The notes under the pieces are model-generated. The model was not told the origin of the DNA, ran no database searches, and was given only the letters and a program-made list of their open reading frames with translations. Positions 17,469 to 22,351 of a stretch of 22,351 nucleotides of DNA are shown here, in pieces; the first letter of the stretch is position 1, and each line of letters starts with the position of its first letter. A program made the position numbers and the translations under genes. The DNA is from Pelargonium nanum (Eukaryota; Streptophyta; Magnoliopsida; Geraniales; Geraniaceae), in assembly GCA_036897485.1 (NCBI GenBank), contig JAYMTF010001591.1, positions 1 to 22,351 on the forward strand. Reading direction: 5' to 3'.

Positions 17469-18331
17469 ACGGTATATTCCTTAGTGAACCCTGGAAAAGG
17501 GAGTGGGGTATAGGAGCTCAATGGAGTTAATAACCATCAACTCTCAACCCAGCAGCAGCACATGAACTGGTGTGCTCAGTAGTGCTTGTATGCACAATTC
17601 CATTATCTACTGTAGAGCCAAAAGCATAGATACCGGACAAGTCCTAAAGAGAAAAATAACAGACGAGACGAAGAATAGAAATTTTCTATTCTTCTTTTAG
17701 GTTTGGATGAGTACAAGATCAGAAATAACCAGAACAAAGTCATGTTCGTGATGCCAATGCGAAACAGCAATCTGACTGAGCCCCTCATATGCATTTGTTC
17801 GCCAAAAAGATGTCCAATTGGTGCAGATTGAATAATGAAGCTTGGCAAGAAGAGGAGAGAAGATGACAAAACAAACCGCACTATACAGAATTAATATTAC
17901 AAACAGAGAGCTAGACCATTATCACGAGCAGCTGTCTACTCAATTCTGCTCTGAAGTTGAGCCATCATGAAGAGGGAGGAGGACGTGGCAATCTCTTCGC
18001 AATTTCCTGTCGGTTAGAGAAGAAACTCATCAGTCTGCAACCACTAATTATGAATTGTACAGGCTAAGCTTATGTTGTACTCGGCAGGAAGCTTCATTAT
18101 CAGTCAATGATTTGAAGAAACTAATGGATGAGAATAGTTAAGACCCCCACCCTCACATGGATAGATAGATAGAAGTGAATAAATAGGATAGAATTTTAAC
18201 TCCCACATGAAGAAGAAGAATAGTAGGGGTCTCAAACAGAAAATTATCATATTTGAGCACTGCACATTGCTAACATGTGGAAGCAGAATAATAGGACACT
18301 CTTGTAATAGGCCAAGTCGCCAAATTAATGA
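17469..18331 (-). repeat. RABF1 3' end, copy B of the duplication
   Basis: This is the parent copy of the segment repeated at 13464-14670. It covers the 3' flank and 3' UTR, the last exon (17965-18006) and the adjoining part of intron 7 of RABF1. Compared with copy A it contains an extra 3' UTR piece (about 17810-17953) and a short extra stretch near 18213-18258. Confidence 0.88.
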
Positions 18332-21300
18332 CGCAAAACAGTGAGAAACGGTGCCAGTAAAGTAGGTCTTAGAGGAAGTTTGATTAGCTCCACAAAAAAA
18401 AATAAATTATAATTCTAAAATAAATAAAAGATCCAGTATAACCACATAATTAAATGACTACAAGTGAAAGAGCAAGTATATCTCATCATGCATGTTGCTG
18501 CAAAAAAAAAAAAAAAAAAAAACTCATCATGCTTATGTATAAAGATCCTAAGTACTCAAGTACTGCCACCATTGAAGATATTTAATACAAGAAAATAAAA
18601 TGGTTCAGCCATAAGGCCTATATCCATATTCCAAATGCCCATAGGGCTAAATATGTTTTCACTAACTTGATGTGTTTAGTACAATGAACCCATATTTGTG
18701 ATGGTTGTAGGAGAAACGAATTACACGAATCACTCCTTAATCTCATAGCTTGCTCTATCAAATCCTACGCTACTACGCAATCAAATATTATGATTTATTG
18801 CATACTTAAATCCATGATATCACATGGGATGTAAACATATTCCATATCAGGTTAACCCAAATGAAAGTCAAAATGTTAGAGATGCTATATTGCTTTTCAA
18901 TCAGAAAAATGGGAGTACCTCAAAAAGCTGATTTATATTATCTGCTGTCTTTGCAGATGTCTCAATGAAGAACATCCCATTCTTTTCTGCATAATCCACG
19001 CCATCCTATGGGAATAAAAAGTGAAATCATTGAGCAAGATGAAATCAGTGTCAATTTTGTCTATATATAGGAAGTCTTACAAATTTGGCAGTAAAAAGCA
19101 TCACTTACTTTAACTGGCACTTCTCGTTTCTCATGAAGATCAGCTTTGTTACCAACGAGAGCCAAGACTATATCAGGGCTTCCGTGTTTTTGTAGTTCCT
19201 AGAAAATGAATTTACTATTAATTGTTTTACCCTATACAAAACAATTGCAATTCATAGGCTACACAAATTAAATGGACGAACAACAGCTCATTTTTTGGGC
19301 AAGAATTCTGTAACAGAGCAGTGATTATCATTCAACTTTCCCGTGGTAAATATTACATTTCTTGGTAACTCAATTCAAGTGTGTCATTATATGTACTTTG
19401 AAACATATTTGAGTAGTCAATAACCATTACATCTCTGTTTTTCTCATTTCTGGTAGGTGGCACGTTACATGCACTGTAAGATACAATATACAATCTATCA
19501 TAGACACCCATTTCTATGAAAAAATGTGAAAACATATGATGCCTAATTAACACACGTGAAACCCTAGTAAATGAGTTGCAAGATTACAGTGTAAAACAAT
19601 AATGAGAAAAACAGAGAATGTTTCTAAAAATGCCACCTTCACCCAATATTGTGCTTTTGCAAATGATTCTGGGCTTGTTATATCATACACAATAACTGCA
19701 GCCCCAGCACCCCGGTAGTAAAGTGGTGCCAATGCCGCATACCTGAACATGACACAAATCAGAGTAACTATTCTTTGTCAAACTTGAGTAACCACAGAAG
19801 GATAGGGGCTTATCCAAAATATCTTGAGGAGAATGTATACTTGGAATATAAACTTGCTAAAAAATAATAAAAAACAGCGATTTACTCAATAATACCTCTC
19901 TTGGCCTGCAGTGTCCCATATTTCAAACTTAACTGTTGTAGAATCTTGCAAAGCTATTGTTTGTGACAAGAACGAAGCTCCAACAGTAACCTGTAATTAT
20001 AAAACCTATGTATGAGAAAACATCCAGAGCATTTGAAAGAGTCAAGATGCTAGTGTCAATTCATTTCAGCTGGTTTGACCAAATATTTACAAAATAGTAA
20101 GGAAAGGAATCTTTCACTGTAGAGATCAAAGATGCAACTTTACCTTGGATGAGGGATCAAACTGACCGCGAACAAAACGAAGAACTATACAGCTTTTTCC
20201 AACACCAGAATCCCCTAAGAGTACTAGCTGCATTCAGTGGCATCATGGTAAAATAGTTGCATTTCAATCAGTAGAAAGGAGTAAAGCAAATCAATGGTAT
20301 TATCATAATAGGCTCTGCGTTGATCTCTAAGCCTCAGGTTCGAGCCTCGGTTGTTACGCTTGCTTATCAAAAAAAAATATATATAGTTAATCTCTAAGCC
20401 ATATTATCCTTTTCCCTCTGGCGGAAAACCCCCTGCTTTCAAAAATAGAAATCATGAATTTGCATTATACTGCAACCAATATGTGTTTGCGTGGTTTTAT
20501 TGATCTAATATATTAATTTCTCAGATAGTGGTTTGCCAATTAAGAGTGAAATGCATTTTCCTATAAGAAAACAGTTATCAGTAACCCTATATATCTGGCA
20601 TTAGAGGGTGTTTGGAGTAAATTCTTGAAAACAGAATCAAATCAAGTAGAAATTGATATTAGTTATAATAAGATTTTGAAATAATCAGTTAACTGTTTGG
20701 ATAAAAAAAATGCTTATAATCTACATGATCACTTGATGTGAAATATACAAGTATAAATGCGATAAAGACATTTACTTGGTCAAATCAGTTTCTCATATTT
20801 CAGGTTGTACCCAACCTATTTTATAAGCTTAAAGTATATTATAATCAGTTTTTTTAGTTACCAAATACTTAACTAAAAAATTATTATCAGTTAGCATATT
20901 ATAAACTGATATAGTGATATGACCAAATTATAACTTAAGTCAAACATTCTCTAAATGTTTTGTACTGTTGAGCCGAAATCCTATTTTCAGTAATGGGGAT
21001 GGCATTATGGCCATCATTTTACTATCTAGCTCAAACTAAAAAGCAAACTAGTTCAACATTGTCTGAATAAAGTTTGCCGCTAAAGTACCGAGCCATAATC
21101 CTTAGCTTATAACAGTATATTTATTAGTTTGACTCTAAGCTACCGGGGTACAACCGTATTCAGACAGGAGACTAAGCCTATTACAATGACTATATACTAG
21201 CAACGACACTAATCAATTACTTTAATACTTAGTTTTCGTTACATCCCTATTCAAAAACTCTTAAGTCAGCTTTAAGCTAAAGTACCTTAACACGTAAGTT

Positions 21301-21871
21301 GTTGGCATCAGCCGCTGCACTCTCTGGACTAACACCACCCAACCGTCCAGCACTCCTGTCTGCATTGAAAACACCATATTTCCCATCAACCTCAATCCAA
21401 CCACAATTCCAATCAAACCAATCACAAAATCATCAAACCCTAATCACCATGGTACCAATTCAACACTGAGCTAAATGATCAAATTGCACTCATATTTATC
21501 AAAACTTCTACAAATGAATCACCAACTGAAAGCATTTCAGAAAAAGACAGAGCTAAATGGCAAATCCAATGACCCCAGCTCAGAGTTTACCAAATAAAAC
21601 CCTGAACTGAAAATGCCCAAATGGAGTAGGGTTTTAGTTTCAACACAAATTTTAGCTAATTCAATCAATCAAGCTGAGAGAAGCAGAACAAACTCCAACA
21701 GGAAGACGCCAAATTATGATTTTCGATACGAACTGACAAATTTCAGAACAATCAGGACTCAATTGTATAAATAAATAAAAAAACAGTAAAACCCTAGAAA
21801 TTAATTTCAGAACAAAATTATAGAAAATTCGTATGTGGGTTCGTACCAGGAAGGGAAGATGAGCAACCCAT
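17965..21871 (-). CDS. RABF1: RABF1/ARA6, plant-specific Rab5-type GTPase
   Basis: Exons in reading order (minus strand): 21871-21847, 21359-21286, 20227-20144, 19990-19896, 19742-19637, 19198-19109, 19005-18919, 18006-17965. They total 603 nt: 200 codons plus TGA, next to the ~202 of Arabidopsis ARA6. Frame is kept throughout and every intron is GT-AG. The protein starts [10 protein letters not shown], with Gly2 and Cys3 for N-myristoylation and palmitoylation. It ends RLPRPPPSS without C-terminal cysteines; this swap of lipid anchor defines ARA6. GTPase motifs present are GDSGVGKS (38-45), VTVGASF in switch I (62-68), WDTAGQERY (86-94, catalytic Gln91), NKAD (145-148) and ETSAK (173-177). 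By family knowledge it acts on multivesicular endosomes and in endosome-to-plasma-membrane traffic, activated by VPS9a. No damage is seen. Introns 2 and 7 carry mobile-element footprints. Confidence 0.97.
18482..18532. mobile_element. Poly(A) insertion with 10-bp direct repeats in RABF1 intron 7
   Basis: CTCATCATGC at 18482-18491 and again at 18523-18532 flanks ATGTTGCTGC plus 21 A residues (18502-18522). This is what target-primed reverse transcription leaves after extreme 5' truncation. Slippage or chance repetition remains possible. Confidence 0.5.
20319..20400 (+). mobile_element. 5'-truncated SINE with target-site duplication in RABF1 intron 2
   Basis: Direct repeats GTTGATCTCTAAGCC (20319-20333) and GTTAATCTCTAAGCC (20386-20400) flank a 52-bp insert. 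The insert starts just before the B-box (GGTTCGAGCCTC), continues TTGTTACGCTTGCT and ends in an A-run with AT repeats. It shares 27 identical bases with the SINE at 16506-16594. It is inserted antisense to RABF1. Confidence 0.8.
20604..20951. mobile_element. MITE with GAGGGTGTTTGG-type terminal repeats in RABF1 intron 2
   Basis: The left end is (TA)GAGGGTGTTTGGAGTAA. The right end, read on the minus strand, is (TA)GAGAATGTTTGACTTAA. Of 17 terminal bases, 12 agree. The element is ~348 bp, AT-rich and non-coding, with TA on both sides (20602-20603, 20952-20953). It could be a Tourist/PIF-Harbinger or other TA-targeting family; an 8-bp hAT duplication is not seen. Confidence 0.55.
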
Positions 21872-22030
21872 GACAATCAGACGAATCTAGAGATCGTATA
21901 TGTAGTGAGGGCTATGTGCAGAAATTGGATAGTCTGAGACTGAGAGAGAGTGTATACGACTTTGATAAACAGACAAGGAGGAGACGTGTTTTTAATAGTT
22001 TTGGTCGTTATGACGGTTAATTTTTATATT
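21872..22030 (-). promoter_or_regulatory. Probable RABF1 5' leader and promoter
   Basis: Upstream of the RABF1 ATG (minus strand) is a pyrimidine-rich leader-like stretch, CACTCTCTCTCAGTCTCAG. A weak TATA-like CTATTAAAAA (21998-21989) and an ACGT-core motif (AACACGTC, near 21983-21990) lie further upstream. No strong core promoter is visible. Confidence 0.35.
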
Positions 22031-22159
22031 CAAATGTAAATTCTCAAAAATTTAATAGCACATTTATAAAAATAAAAAAAAATAGGATACTCAAATGTTA
22101 ATAATCTTCTTGTTAATTCTGGCAAATAAGTTTGAAATTTCTAGTTTTGTAGGTACATA

Positions 22160-22351
22160 CTCCCTCCGTCTCAAAATGAGTGTCATGTATCTATTTTTTG
22201 CAAAAATTAAGGATTACCAAATAATTTAGTGTGTTTTCAATATTACCCTCACTTTCCCCCTACACCCCATGTGCAGTTCAGATCTGCTCATGTGCAGTTC
22301 ATAAGTGATAAGGGTAATATAGAAAAAACAATAATATAATAACCTAAAATA
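22160..22351. mobile_element. Stowaway MITE, cut by the window edge
   Basis: After a TA (22158-22159) the sequence CTCCCTCCGTCTCAAAATGA, then GTGTCATG, is a near-perfect Stowaway left terminus. The element runs off the right edge, so its other end is not visible. It lies upstream of RABF1. Confidence 0.8.

Overview
The window is nuclear DNA of a flowering plant, most likely a eudicot. It is AT-rich, its genes are split by many GT-AG introns, and it is full of short plant-type transposon relics. The proteins I can assemble are plant proteins: a VPS33, a SAUR, and the plant-specific Rab5 ARA6/RABF1. I cannot name the species.

Layout. Positions 1-880 hold a 22-bp minisatellite and a related 33-bp degenerate array. 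Between them lies an isolated, organelle-type tRNA-Trp(CCA)-like sequence. Positions 880-5000 are gene-poor and hold a decayed LINE RNase H domain, a dispersed repeat, a probable SINE and a MULE transposase relic. Positions 5179-12773 (+) carry a complete 22-exon VPS33 gene (597 codons plus stop). One of its introns has a GC-AG boundary, one contains a threefold tandem repeat, and one carries a copy of the neighbouring exon end. Positions 13193-14670 hold a Stowaway-like MITE and then a partial copy of the 3' end of the RABF1 gene, including a broken last exon. A single-exon SAUR gene follows at 14926-15258 (-). After an intergenic stretch with a SINE, the intact RABF1 gene occupies 17965-21871 (-): 8 exons, 200 codons plus stop. 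A Stowaway MITE runs off the right edge.

How the genes relate. VPS33 is the SM-family subunit of the HOPS and CORVET tethering complexes. ARA6/RABF1 is an endosomal GTPase. Two regulators of endosome/vacuole membrane fusion therefore lie about 5 kb apart in convergent orientation, with an auxin-response gene between them. I see no operon, phage, CRISPR array or biosynthetic cluster, and no convincing new multi-gene system. The unusual content is structural: the tRNA inside the minisatellite, the RABF1 tail duplication, intron duplications, and two SINE copies with clear target-site duplications.

Gene structures were built by hand from reading-frame continuity, splice-site consensus and recalled family motifs. 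Exon edges within the two split genes all keep frame. UTR ends, promoters and transposon edges are approximate.
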